From: Centipeda felix
Lineage (GTDB): Bacteria > Bacillota > Negativicutes > Selenomonadales > Selenomonadaceae
Length of the DNA stretch: 64,000 nt
Assembly: GCF_900186465.1 (NCBI RefSeq)
Contig: NZ_LT891958.1
Coordinates: 1-64,000 of the forward strand
Direction of reading: 5' to 3'
How positions within the stretch are numbered: the stretch's first letter is position 1; each line of letters starts with the position of its first letter. Below are positions 54,460-63,880 of this stretch, in pieces. The notes under the pieces are model-generated. The model ran no database searches. It was not told the DNA's origin and saw only the letters and a program-made list of their open reading frames with translations. The position numbers were made by a program, and so were the translations under genes.

Positions 54460-56100
54460 TTATTTCCTTCCTTCCAAATAATCATGGGCAAAGCCCTGCT
54501 GCTCGGGCTGAATGTCCGCCTCAAACATACGGTTCCACGGGAATGTCACGACGACACTGTTCATCTCCGCCATGGGCGGCAGATTGTTCTCGATGAAGCG
54601 GTTCATCATGCGCGTGGAGCGCACGGAGACGGCATCCATCTTTGAGCCGAGACTGCCGTAGAATCCGTCACCGCGCAGCCACGTGAGCTGCCGTGCAATC
54701 GTATTGCGCACATTCGCCTGATACGCCCAGTCGTCGAGGTAGCGCGTCGTCAGCAGCTGGTCGACGGCGTCCGCATTCATGTGACGGACGAGCATCCCCT
54801 CGCCGAGCGCATAGCCCGAGCTGTTCGTCGGGGTGTTCCACCCTGCATAGGCACGAATCTTGTAGAGCAGACCGCGCCGCTGCAGCTCCGCCATGAGCGC
54901 GTTGTCCGCGCCGTTGGCAAAGGCAACGTCGGCAATCGAGACGGGATAGCCTCGTGCCACATAGTCCGACACGATATCGGCAAAATACGCCGTCCCCTCG
55001 CGCAGCGTTCCGTCATTGACGGGCATATTCGCCTCGTAGGTGCGCCCGTCGGGGTTCGTATTCACCGTGAGGACGACATCCGCCTTCTCCGGCGCGCGCA
55101 CATTCATCCCACCGGCGGCGAGAATCGCATCGTTGATCGAGGTGCCGATCTTCTCATCCGAGTACGCAGGCACAGTGTCCGCGCCGCGTCCCCAGTTGTA
55201 GCGGACGAAGACAAACGGCACCTCATGACGCTGCTCGTTCACTGCGCGCGTCAGCATGAGGAGGGCGATCTCGTCGATGCCTGCCATCGTCTGAAACCGA
55301 GTCTTGCCGAGCTCTGCGCCTACTGCCGCGAGATGCCGGCTCTCAAGATGGGTCTGGGAGAACGGCGCATTATCATCACGCCCGAGCGCGAGGTAGTGGA
55401 ACGTCCCATTCTTGCGCATGAGATTGATGAGGAACTCGTTGACCGCATAGTTCTTCTCGCGTCGTCCCATCCAGTCCGTGAGGGCTTCCTTCGGGATGAG
55501 GCGCGTGAGGAACTCATACTCCTTGCGCTCACGGCGCGAGAGCCCCTCGACCTCCTCCTTGTCACGCAGGAGGGTGTAGCGGAAGATATCCGCCCCATAG
55601 CGGCGGTAGTACTCCGGCTCCTCATGTCCCGATGCCTCGCCCGTACGCGGCGTGCGCATGATCGAGCCAAAGACGTAGAGCGGCACCTTGGGATTCGCAC
55701 GGTGCAGCTCCGTAAAGCGCGACGCGCGTGCGAGGATCTGTGCACGCGACTCGTTGTGCTTGCGCGAGCCGACGAGGCTGCCGTAGACCATCGCATCCGA
55801 GGAGATAACCGCTGCCTTGACACCGGGCTGTGCGATATTCTCGTGCACCCATGTCCAGAGCTGATCGGGATGTCCCAGATTCTCACGGCTGCCGAGCAGC
55901 TCGGTCGGCGGAACGACGACCTCGTAGCCTGCCTTGGTTACGACATCCGCCGTCTGCGTACTCGAGATCGGGCGGCTGTCATGCGGGATGAAGATGATCT
56001 TCTCCGTCACGGGTTCCGCCTTTGCCGCGTCCGCCGCCTGCGGCTGGATCCATACGGTGAGCATCGCGATACAGAGCAGCTGAATCAATCGCCTCATCAA
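54460..56100 (-). CDS. DUF4127 family protein, exported
   Basis: A 546-residue protein with an N-terminal signal peptide (MMRRLIQLLCIAMLTVWIQ, cleavage near AADAA). It has the DUF4127 layout, opening with IIFIPHDSRPISSTQTADVV and continuing KAAVISSDAMVYGSLVGSRKHNES and FVRYNWGRGADTVPAYSDEKIG. The function of the family is not known; the fold is thought to be phosphoesterase or glycosidase-like. It overlaps the preceding unknown gene by 4 nt (ATGA). Confidence 0.85.
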   Translation of the reverse strand: MMRRLIQLLCIAMLTVWIQPQAADAAKAEPVTEKIIFIPHDSRPISSTQTADVVTKAGYEVVVPPTELLGSRENLGHPDQLWTWVHENIAQPGVKAAVISSDAMVYGSLVGSRKHNESRAQILARASRFTELHRANPKVPLYVFGSIMRTPRTGEASGHEEPEYYRRYGADIFRYTLLRDKEEVEGLSRRERKEYEFLTRLIPKEALTDWMGRREKNYAVNEFLINLMRKNGTFHYLALGRDDNAPFSQTHLESRHLAAVGAELGKTRFQTMAGIDEIALLMLTRAVNEQRHEVPFVFVRYNWGRGADTVPAYSDEKIGTSINDAILAAGGMNVRAPEKADVVLTVNTNPDGRTYEANMPVNDGTLREGTAYFADIVSDYVARGYPVSIADVAFANGADNALMAELQRRGLLYKIRAYAGWNTPTNSSGYALGEGMLVRHMNADAVDQLLTTRYLDDWAYQANVRNTIARQLTWLRGDGFYGSLGSKMDAVSVRSTRMMNRFIENNLPPMAEMNSVVVTFPWNRMFEADIQPEQQGFAHDYLEGRK

Positions 56101-56825
56101 TGTCCGTCTCCTTCTCCTGTGCTGCTTTGCAGCGCAGCCGATTTTTCCTTCAAAATTGCGCGCAGCGCATCCTTCACATCGTCGGGCACGTTCAGATGTG
56201 TATCAAACATGATGCCGCCTTCCTTCACCGTCGCGCCCTCGATCTCCACCATGCTCAGCAGCGAATGCCCGCGGAACGCTGTCGTGCCGAGACGCGACGC
56301 CGCGAGGACATCGTGAAAGTCCACCGTGACATTGTTTCCCTTGATATCCACGGGGATGCGATCTGACACATCGAGCCGTCCGACCATGCGCTCGACCATC
56401 GACAGCGACAGCCGTGAAAAGAGCCATGAGACGAGTCCGTGATTGGGCAGTTTCTTCTTGTCCACATGGTAGACTGCATAGGACTTCTCCCCCGTATGGA
56501 CAAACTCCTTGATCGTTCCCGAGAGCTCGATCCGCTTGTATTTCTTATCGGTCGTGCAGACGATGCCGAGATGTCCATCCTCATGCGAGGTGAGCTCTAC
56601 GGAGCGGATCGTGCTGTCCGTACCGAGGTTATGCGCTATCGCCTCGTTCAGCACCGCGTCGCGGACGAAGAGATGCCCGTCCGCGATCTCGCTGATCGTC
56701 TCGCGATCCCACGTATCGCGCAGCACTGTGAGCACGGGACCATAGTCCGCCACTGCGGCACGGACACTTCCCCAGTCGATGCGCTGTACCTGCTCCACCC
56801 ACTGCGGAGGAATATCAATCGCCAT
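56097..56825 (-). CDS. Hypothetical protein
   Basis: A 242-residue protein that I do not recognise. No signal peptide or clear membrane segment. The body is beta-rich with a paired pattern, DGHLGIVCTTDKKYKRIELSG and KGNNVTVDFHDVLAASRLG, reminiscent of lipid-binding LmeA/DUF2993-type sequences, but the match is weak. It directly follows the DUF2225 gene and overlaps the DUF4127 gene, so the three form an operon. Confidence 0.75.
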   Translation of the reverse strand: MAIDIPPQWVEQVQRIDWGSVRAAVADYGPVLTVLRDTWDRETISEIADGHLFVRDAVLNEAIAHNLGTDSTIRSVELTSHEDGHLGIVCTTDKKYKRIELSGTIKEFVHTGEKSYAVYHVDKKKLPNHGLVSWLFSRLSLSMVERMVGRLDVSDRIPVDIKGNNVTVDFHDVLAASRLGTTAFRGHSLLSMVEIEGATVKEGGIMFDTHLNVPDDVKDALRAILKEKSAALQSSTGEGDGH

Positions 56826-57521
56826 TTAGTTTTCCTTCTCTGCCTCAGCTTTTTTCTCACGCAGATCCATCCAGAGATTCTGTGCACGCTCAAAGAGCTT
56901 TGCATCGGACTTGCGAATCTCCTGATCGCTCATGATGCGCGAGAGCATCTGCGTCGCTTTCTCAAAATCGCCGATACGGTAGTACGCCGCACCCGCGATA
57001 TACATTGCCATATTGTCACTCATGCCGTTGATCGGATAGTGCTCCGTCATGACGGACTTTTCATAGAGCTCCGCCGCACGCCGCAGGCACTCCTCCTCCT
57101 TCTCGTGCTCCTCCGTGTCACGGTAGACCCACGCCATGCCCATGCGGTAGCCCGCCTGCTTCTGCAGCGGCCAGCCCAGCTTTTCGGCGAAGTAGAGCCC
57201 GAGCTTGTAGGCGCGGATCGCCTCCTCTGTCGTGCGCTCTTCCGTGTACGGGAGGTTGATCGTGCGCCCTTCGAGGAGTTCCTTTGCCTTTCCCTTGTCA
57301 CGTGCGCTGAGTGCCGCGGGATCAAAATGCTTCTCGTCCGCCGCAAAACCGCAGTGCTCGCACAGCCAGACACGATAGAGGTACGGGTTGACGTCCTTGT
57401 AGTGAACGCAGAAATCCTCATCCGTGCTGAGCGTGATGAGGCGCGCCTTCATCTTTGTCACGTGCGTCTTTTCCCCACAGACCGGACAAACTTTCTCCAC
57501 GGTGTACGTGTACTCTGCCAT
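56826..57521 (-). CDS. DUF2225 domain protein
   Basis: A 231-residue protein starting with a zinc-ribbon-like region (VCPVCGEKTHVTKMKARLITLSTDEDFCVHYKDVNPYLYRVWLCEHCGFAA), the DUF2225 hallmark. The C-terminal two thirds are TPR-like helices (AYKLGLYFAEKLGWPLQKQAG, AGAAYYRIGDFEKATQMLS). Such proteins are common in Firmicutes and of unknown function. First gene of the DUF2225-unknown-DUF4127-flavodoxin run. Confidence 0.9.
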   Translation of the reverse strand: MAEYTYTVEKVCPVCGEKTHVTKMKARLITLSTDEDFCVHYKDVNPYLYRVWLCEHCGFAADEKHFDPAALSARDKGKAKELLEGRTINLPYTEERTTEEAIRAYKLGLYFAEKLGWPLQKQAGYRMGMAWVYRDTEEHEKEEECLRRAAELYEKSVMTEHYPINGMSDNMAMYIAGAAYYRIGDFEKATQMLSRIMSDQEIRKSDAKLFERAQNLWMDLREKKAEAEKEN

Positions 57522-57580
57522 GATTGCTTCCTCCCCTGAAAACAGTGATTGCTTCCTCTCTAGGATACCATAAAATGCAG

Positions 57581-57636
57581 AAAAAAGAAAGAAAGGGCAG
57601 CGGCACGAAGACCATGTCGGTCACATGCCGCTGCCC
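57581..57636 (-). terminator. Terminator of the iron ABC operon
   Basis: Minus-strand GGGCAGCGGCA and TGCCGCTGCCC pair around a loop and are followed by TTTCTTTCTTTTTT. Confidence 0.88.
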
Positions 57637-57656
57637 CTGAGGGATCACTAGTATGA

Positions 57657-58472
57657 TCAACGATTCCCTCGACCCGCACAGTGCTCCGCCGATCCCATGG
57701 GCGGGAGCGGGACACAGGTGCGTGTTTCGGGAATGTTCTCATAGCCGACAATCTTTGCCGTGACCCCGTACAGTCTTTCAAGGCGCTCCTCCGTGATCAC
57801 ATCGTTCGTCCGCCCGACGAAGAACACGCCATCGCGCCCCATGACCGACGTATGGTCGGCACAGTAGAAGGCATGACTCGGCGCGTGTGTCGTCATCATC
57901 ACCGTGACGCCCTCTGCGCCGAGAGCGCGGATGCGGTTCATCACGAGCACCTGATTGCCAAAGTCAAGACTCGCCGTCGGCTCATCCATGCACAGGAGCT
58001 GCGGCTGCTGTGCGATGGCGCGCGCGAGGAGGACGAGCTGACGCTCACCGCCGCTGATCTTCGTGTAGATCTTTTGGGCAAGATGTCCGATGCCGAGCAT
58101 CTCGATCGCATCGTCTGCAATCCTGCGATCCTTTTTCCCCGGAATGCCGAAACTGCTGATGTGGGCAGCCCGCCCCAGCACGACGACATCGTGCACGGTG
58201 AAGGGAAACGGCGGCGTATGCATCTGCGGGACATACGCGATACGCCGCGCACGCTCCTCCACCGTCCACGCGGAGATGTTCTCGCCCGACAGGAGAATCT
58301 CTCCTGCCATCGGCGGCAGCAGTCCGAGGATGGTCTTAAGGAGCGTTGTCTTGCCGACACCGTTCGGACCGAGCAGGCAGAGCGTCTCCCCGCGCGCGAC
58401 GGAGAACGAGATGTCCTGAAAAATCGCCTTTTCCCCATAGCCGCAGGACACGGATTTCAGTTCGAGTAACAT
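57657..58472 (-). CDS. Iron-siderophore ABC transporter ATP-binding protein (FecE/FepC type)
   Basis: A 271-residue ATPase: Walker A LLGPNGVGKTTLLKTILGLLPP, Q-loop YVPQMHTPPFPFTVHDVVVLG, signature ISGGERQLVLLARAIA, Walker B LLCMDEPTASLDFGNQ and MTTHAPSHA. It energises siderophore, heme or cobalamin uptake with the permease and binding protein upstream. It is last in the operon. Confidence 0.93.
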   Translation of the reverse strand: MLLELKSVSCGYGEKAIFQDISFSVARGETLCLLGPNGVGKTTLLKTILGLLPPMAGEILLSGENISAWTVEERARRIAYVPQMHTPPFPFTVHDVVVLGRAAHISSFGIPGKKDRRIADDAIEMLGIGHLAQKIYTKISGGERQLVLLARAIAQQPQLLCMDEPTASLDFGNQVLVMNRIRALGAEGVTVMMTTHAPSHAFYCADHTSVMGRDGVFFVGRTNDVITEERLERLYGVTAKIVGYENIPETRTCVPLPPMGSAEHCAGRGNR

Positions 58473-58489
58473 CGCATCCCTCCTCAGTC

Positions 58490-59498
58490 TCAGCTATGAT
58501 GATATTTGATCAGCAGATAGAGAAAGAACGGCACGCCAAAGAGTGAGGTGAGGATCCCGAGCGGGATCTCCATCGTCCACAGCGTCCGTGCGAGGTTATC
58601 CGAGGCGAGCAGGAACAGCCCGCCCATGAGTGCTGAGCCCGGCAGGAGAAAGCGGAAATCGGGTCCAACGATAAACCGCACGAGATGCGGTACGACGAGC
58701 CCGACGAGCCCGATGATCCCCGAGATCGCCACTGCTGCCGCTGTCATGAGCGTCGCACAGATGATCACTGTCAGGCGGAGCCGCTCGACGGGGATGCCGA
58801 GCGACTTCGCCTCCTCATCGCCGAACGAGAGCAGGTTGATCTTCCACTGCAGGAAATAGAGCAACAGGAACGCCGCTGCCATCAGGAGGAGCGGCAGGAT
58901 GAGATTGTCACGTGTGATCGACGCGAGGCTCCCCATCAGCCAGTAGACAATGACGGGCAGCTTGTCATAGGGGTCGGCGACGTATTTGATCATCGAGAGC
59001 AGCGACGTGAAGAGTGTGCTCACGATGATGCCCGAGAGGATGATCGCGAGCGTCGTGTTCCCGCCACGGCAGAATTTCACCCCGACCACATAGGTGATTG
59101 CTACGGCGAGCAGTCCGCCGCCAAACGTCGTAAGGTGCACGACAAGGACGGGCAGGCTCCAGCAGAATGGCAATCGCCGCGCCGAACGCCGCGCCTGCCG
59201 AGACCCCGAGGATGGTCGGCGAGACCATTGGGTTGCGGAACATGACCTGATATGCCGCCCCCGAGACAGAGAGCGCTGCGCCGACGAGAACCGCGCCGAC
59301 GATGCGCGGCAGACGCAGCTCCATCACGACCTGAGCACCGCCATGCACCGTCGGTGCAAGCCCCATCCAGCCTAGGCACGCCGCGAGCACATCGGAGGCA
59401 CGAACGGCGTAGCGTCCGAGGAGGGAGGACACGCAGATGAGCGCGACGAGCAGGAGCAGCAGGACGGTGAGCTTATACTGCGGTGAAATGCGGCTCAT
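58490..59498 (-). pseudogene. FecCD-type iron-siderophore ABC permease, frameshifted
   Basis: Two frames together make a normal permease of about 335 residues. The first (from 59498) reads MSRISPQYKLTVLLLLLV to GAAFGAAIAILL; the second resumes SLPVLVVHLTTFGGGLL and runs to 58490. The break is a single extra base at about 59156-59162, in a run of GG next to AGCC. Both halves carry family motifs (ELRLPRIVGAVLVGAALSVSGAAYQ; SLGIPVERLRL; GFVGLVVPHL-like GLVGLVVPHLVRFIVG). It overlaps the binding protein by 4 nt (ATGA). It may be a sequencing error. Confidence 0.85.
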
Positions 59499-60556
59499 GG
59501 TACGACATGATCCTGTGCCAGCAATGCATCGCACTCGGCATCACTGAGGTCATAGTGATAGAACAGATGATAGTACATCTTCATCTCCTCATGCAGATTG
59601 ACGCCGGACTCCTGCGGATAGAGACGCGCAGCAAGCCACGACAGCCCCATAAAGCGGTTGACCGAGGGCGGCCGCCCCATCCAGTCATAGGGTTTTGCCG
59701 GCACGCGCAGGATGCGTTTTTCCTGAACAGCGCGCATCTCCCGCCACGGAAGCATCGTAAGATCCGGCTCCGACTCCGCGCCGAGAATCAGCACGTCGGG
59801 ATTCCACGTGAGCACCTGCTCCATCGACACCTGCGTCATCGCGCCCTCGGCAGGTGAGGGGACAACAGCAACATTGTCCGCGAGCAGATCGAGAACCTGT
59901 GCATGGAACGAGCCATGTGCGACCGCCATGTTCCCGAGTGGTCCGCCGAGATAGAGCACGCGGGGCTTATCTTTTATCTTCGCGGCGAGCGCTGCACTGC
60001 GTGCATACGTTTTCTGACAGTAGTCGTCTATGGCATTCCCCTCTGCCTCGCGGCCGAGGATTTTACCGAGCGTACGGTACGCCTCATCGGTATTGTCGAG
60101 ACGTGCCTCGATAAAGATCACGGGGATGCCGAGCGACTCCTGAATCTGATCCATATCCTCAACGATGGTCGACTTCTTCTCGCCGACGTCGATGATGATC
60201 TGCGGATTGACTGAGAGCACGGCCTCTTTGTTAAAATTCTTCATCCCGTAGAATTGGCCGAGGACGGGCAGGTCACGATACTGATCCCCTACGAAGGGGA
60301 GGACGGTGTCCTTCCACTGCCCCGAGACGCCGACGAGCCTATCAGGGGCAATCGCAAAGAGTGCCATCTGCGCGAGCCCGCCCGACGGGGCAATGCGGTC
60401 GATCTGCTTTGGAATCATCACCGTGCGCCCCGCCGAATCCGTGAACGCGTATGTCTCTGCATCCGGTGCACTCTCCTCCTTTGCCTCCTGTCCGCAGCCG
60501 ACGAGCAGGACGAGGAGCAGGAGCAGTAGGGCGAGCAGCATATTTCTTTTCTTCAT
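59495..60556 (-). CDS. Iron-siderophore ABC transporter substrate-binding lipoprotein
   Basis: A 353-residue periplasmic-binding-fold lipoprotein (lipobox LLVLLVGC, Cys about residue 21). Blocks: DSAGRTVMIPKQIDRIAPSGG, VLSVNPQIIIDVGEK, LVGVSGQW and TYGIP-like segments with MEQVLTWNPDVLILGAES. It delivers a ferric siderophore or a related ligand to the permease. The start at 60556 has GGAG before it. Confidence 0.9.
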   Translation of the reverse strand: MKKRNMLLALLLLLLVLLVGCGQEAKEESAPDAETYAFTDSAGRTVMIPKQIDRIAPSGGLAQMALFAIAPDRLVGVSGQWKDTVLPFVGDQYRDLPVLGQFYGMKNFNKEAVLSVNPQIIIDVGEKKSTIVEDMDQIQESLGIPVIFIEARLDNTDEAYRTLGKILGREAEGNAIDDYCQKTYARSAALAAKIKDKPRVLYLGGPLGNMAVAHGSFHAQVLDLLADNVAVVPSPAEGAMTQVSMEQVLTWNPDVLILGAESEPDLTMLPWREMRAVQEKRILRVPAKPYDWMGRPPSVNRFMGLSWLAARLYPQESGVNLHEEMKMYYHLFYHYDLSDAECDALLAQDHVVP

Positions 60557-60635
60557 CAGCATCTCCTTTCGCATTGAAACCTCCGCATCCCTGTGCTATC
60601 CTATGAACACAGAGACATCGAATGGAGGTATTTTT

Positions 60636-61421
60636 TTGAACTATTGGAATCTGTACGATGAGATCATCAACGGTCTGCCTGACGATATCTACATCGAGGA
60701 CTACGCCGTCAGCCGTCCGTGGACATTCGTGCGCGCGGGCGATCTGGTCGGCGTCTGCATGACGATCCCCGCCTACAGCCGCCCGCGCCTGCGCAAGGAG
60801 AGCTTTCTCGGCTGCTCCCTGCGTGAGGCGGGCGAATACGTCCGCTCGTGGCAGGGGCAGGAGGCGGCCATCGCCGCCGCCGCCATCAACGCCTACTACA
60901 ATCAGCCGTCAAAAGTGGCGGCGATGCAGGGGTTTCACGGTGACGATGCATCTGCTGCGACACCGGAGGAGCGCAAGAAGCTCGAGGCGTTCACCCTCTA
61001 TACGGAGCAGATTCGCGGGAAGAAGGTTGCTGTCATCGGACACTTCCCGAACTTTCAAAAGAGATGGGAGTCCATCTGCGACCTCTCCATCCTCGAGATG
61101 CAGCCTGAGTGGGGCGACTACCCCGCCGAGGCGGCAGAGTTCCTCCTGCCGCAGCAGGACTACGTCTTTATGACGGGGGCGACGTTCGCGAACAAGACCA
61201 TGCCGCGCCTGTTGGAGCTCTCAGCGAACGCTGTGACCGTCATCGTCGGCCCGTCCGTGCCGATGCACCCGTGCCTCTTTGACTACGGAGCAGACGGGCT
61301 TTCGGGGTTCACCGTGACGGATGCCGCACTCGCTGCCGACCTCGTCCACTTCGGCTATGAGACCGACATCGCATGCTGCGGGAAAATGGCGGACGTTCTG
61401 CCGCATTCGGGCGGACGATAA
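60636..61421 (+). CDS. DUF364 / DUF4213 putative heavy-metal chelation protein
   Basis: A 261-residue protein: an N-terminal DUF4213-like part (LYDEIINGLPDDIYIEDYAV ... TRVRAGDLVGVCMTI), then the DUF364 Rossmann-like domain (KKVAVIGHFPNFQKR, LSILEMQPEWGDYPAEAAEFLLPQQDYVFMTGATFANKTMPRLLEL). These proteins are predicted to handle iron or other metals and commonly lie near siderophore genes. The start is TTG at 60636 with GGAGG before it. It is divergent from the binding-protein gene. Confidence 0.85.
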   Translation: MNYWNLYDEIINGLPDDIYIEDYAVSRPWTFVRAGDLVGVCMTIPAYSRPRLRKESFLGCSLREAGEYVRSWQGQEAAIAAAAINAYYNQPSKVAAMQGFHGDDASAATPEERKKLEAFTLYTEQIRGKKVAVIGHFPNFQKRWESICDLSILEMQPEWGDYPAEAAEFLLPQQDYVFMTGATFANKTMPRLLELSANAVTVIVGPSVPMHPCLFDYGADGLSGFTVTDAALAADLVHFGYETDIACCGKMADVLPHSGGR

Positions 61422-61451
61422 ACAGACCGATCAGCGATTCCAAACAACACA

Positions 61452-61493
61452 ACAGAGTTGCCGTACGCTATCCGTATGGCAACTCTGTTTTTC
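61452..61493. terminator. Bidirectional terminator between DUF364 and TonB receptor genes
   Basis: ACAGAGTTGCCGTACG pairs with the CGTATGGCAACTCTGT side, followed by TTTTC; A tracts on the other strand. Confidence 0.88.
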
Positions 61494-61502
61494 ATTGAAC
61501 AA

Positions 61503-63519
61503 TCAGAAGGTCATATCCATGCCAAGCAGGAAGTTCGTTCCATCGGCAGGGCTTCCCCAGCTATACTGGTAATCCGTATCAAAGAGATTATTGACGCGCA
61601 GGAATACACCCATATCCGCGATAGGCTCATAGCGCAGATCAAGATCCGCTGCAAAGTATCCGGCACTGGTCGGTCTGCCGAGCGTATCCAGACGTGCACG
61701 CATCGCACGTCCAAGGAGCGTCGAGCGCAGCTTTCCCTCGCGGTAGGTTACACCAAAGTTGAACATCCGCGTCGGGAGTCCCGAAGCAATCGTTGTCCTC
61801 CCCTTGCTCTCATCCTCGGCACGAATCCACGAATAGTTGGCAAATCCCGAGAACTTCGGGCTGAATGTCTGCCGGTAGGCAAGTTCCAGTCCACGGATAT
61901 GGGTCTTATCGACATTTCCTAAGACACGGTCATTCCCAAAAGTCACAAAAGTAAGGCGATCCCTCACCTCTGTACGGAAATAGGAAACATCGAGGTCAGA
62001 TTTTGGACTAAATTTATGCTTCCAGCCAAGTTCATAGCTGCTGTTGCGCTCCGGCTTTGGAACGGGATAACCATTACGGATATTTCCTGCCGCATCTTTG
62101 GAACCGACGAACACATGCGAGCGCCCTGCCGAGAAACGAACGGTATCGCGTTTCGTTGCATCATGCGTGATGTTAAAGACGGGGTCTGTCGCATGCGCAT
62201 AGGAGCTTGTCTTCGGCGTCGATTTATTGTCCATATAATCCTGCCTTACCCCCTCATAGCGAACGCCAAGTGTCAGGCGTGTCCTGCTCTGCTCGGGCTC
62301 CATGCATTCTCAACATAGAAACTCCTACGTGCATCATTGCCATCACGGCGGTAGGAGGTATTGTTTTCATCCGTATTCCAACTGAGCTTTATATACTTCG
62401 CACCAAAACTCAGTACGTTTCTGCTGTTATACGCAACAGATGCATTCGCCTCGACGCCGTTGCCGCGCAAGAACCATCCACTGCGATACCACTGCGGTGC
62501 CCCATGCGTAAAGAATGGAAGAGAACCGCCCTCCGTCGCGAGCAGATTACGCACCCAAAGATTGTTCTCATCGATCATGTGGTAATACTTAACATCATAC
62601 TGCCATATATCATTCGGTCTGCTTTCATACCGCAGGGCAATATTGGATTGACGGAACCCCTTAAAGTGCCAATCCGTCGCATTGTTATTCTTTACATGAT
62701 TAGGGGTTATATTATTTCCTGCCTGCACCGACCATCTGGGTCCACGTGGCGCAACATACTGGCCTGTCGCTGGATCAACAGACTCCGGAACTTCTCTGTC
62801 CATATCGGAGTAGTAGCCGTTCAATGTCAATGAGGATTTATTGCTCGTCTTGAACCGAATCTTGCCGTCAAAATATAGTTTCTTATCTGTCTGATTCTCC
62901 AGATAGCCCGCAGAATAATGCCTTGACAGATTGACGGCATAACTGATGTTCTTATCGCTGCTGCTGTAGCCGAGCTTCGTGTCGAAGGTGTGATTCGACC
63001 CACCTGCGACACTCACGCGGAACTTGCCGGGCCCCCTGCCGTCCTTCGTCGTAACGAGGATGACGCCGCCCTTGTAGTCCGTGCCGTACTGCACCGGTCC
63101 CGGTCCTTTGATGATCTCAACCTTCGCGATGCTGTCCGCCGGGATGGTCGAGAGATCAGATGCGGCATTCGATACAATACCGTTGAGTGGGAATGCCGGA
63201 ATGCCGTCGATATAGACCTTTGTCTGGTCAGAACTCGCACCGCGAACGCGCACCATCTTGCTGTCCTTTGCCGCAGGTGCCATATAGAGCCCCGGTACCT
63301 GCGAGAGGATGTCGGAGAGGTCGCGTAGCCGCGCTCCTTGATCTCCTGCTCCGTGATTGTGTTCGTTGTCACGAGATACTTGTCGACGCCGTCTGCGTCG
63401 ACATTGACCGTATCCGTCGTGTAGTCCGCACCCGCTGCATACGCATGCGGGAGGAAGACAAATCCTGCCGCGACCGCTGCTGCAAATACCGTCGAATGTT
63501 TCCTGCTGTGCTTCATGAA
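61503..63519 (-). pseudogene. TonB-dependent outer-membrane receptor with two frame breaks
   Basis: Together the pieces give a receptor of about 670 residues. It starts at 63519 (MKHSRKHSTVFAAAVAAGFV signal peptide ending AYAAG), then the plug: NVDADGVDKYLVTTNTITEQ, DLSDILSQVPGLYMAP, VRVRGASSDQTKVYIDGIP, VEIIKGPGPVQYGTDYKGGVILVTTK. The barrel follows and ends in the C-terminal beta-signal FLLGMDMTF. Breaks lie at about 63320-63330 and 62295; each is repaired by one added base. It probably takes up the siderophore for the neighbouring ABC system. Confidence 0.85.
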
Positions 63520-63539
63520 TACCTCTCCTATTCCTGCAC

Positions 63540-63662
63540 AAAAAAGACTGTTCCCCGTACTGACCGCACGAAGAACAGTTTCTGCAAGAACACACTCAGA
63601 GTCATCCTGTTTCATCGTTCTCCTTTTCAATATGGGAAGGTCGCCGCATTTCTGCGACGGCC
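63540..63662 (-). promoter_or_regulatory. Structured leader of the TonB receptor with terminator and short ORF
   Basis: Upstream of the receptor ATG at 63519 the minus strand carries a GGTCGCCGC/GCGACGGCC-type hairpin (63639-63662), then AAAAGGAGAACG and an ATG at 63615 that opens a frame in phase with the receptor (MKQDDSECVLAETVL and on). A terminator follows inside it (63540-63580: ACTGTTCTTCGTGC with GTACGGGGAACAGT, then CTTTTTTG). This is the layout of a transcription attenuator; the ligand or signal is unknown. No cobalamin or other known aptamer was recognised. Confidence 0.55.
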
Positions 63663-63880
63663 CTGTGAACAGACACACAGCCATGTATCTGCTCAGGCGC
63701 AATACCATAGGCATAAGCCCTTAGGATATTTTTGCTCGGAAAACGTATGTAATTTCTGTTTAATTCTACTAAAATTCTTTTATCCTGTCAATCCGTTTCT
63801 AACAGTCCCCTATTCTCACCGCCGATAGCGCACGCAGAGTGCCTGGATCCGCTATGTAGCTCGCATCTTTGGAGGCTCCC

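Noticed and set aside
54781-56316. 511-codon plus-strand frame opposite DUF4127
   Set aside because: Shadow frame without ribosome site or domain.
63540-63735. Cobalamin riboswitch upstream of the TonB receptor
   Set aside because: The B12-box core and its upstream conserved helices are absent; kept only as an unassigned structured leader.
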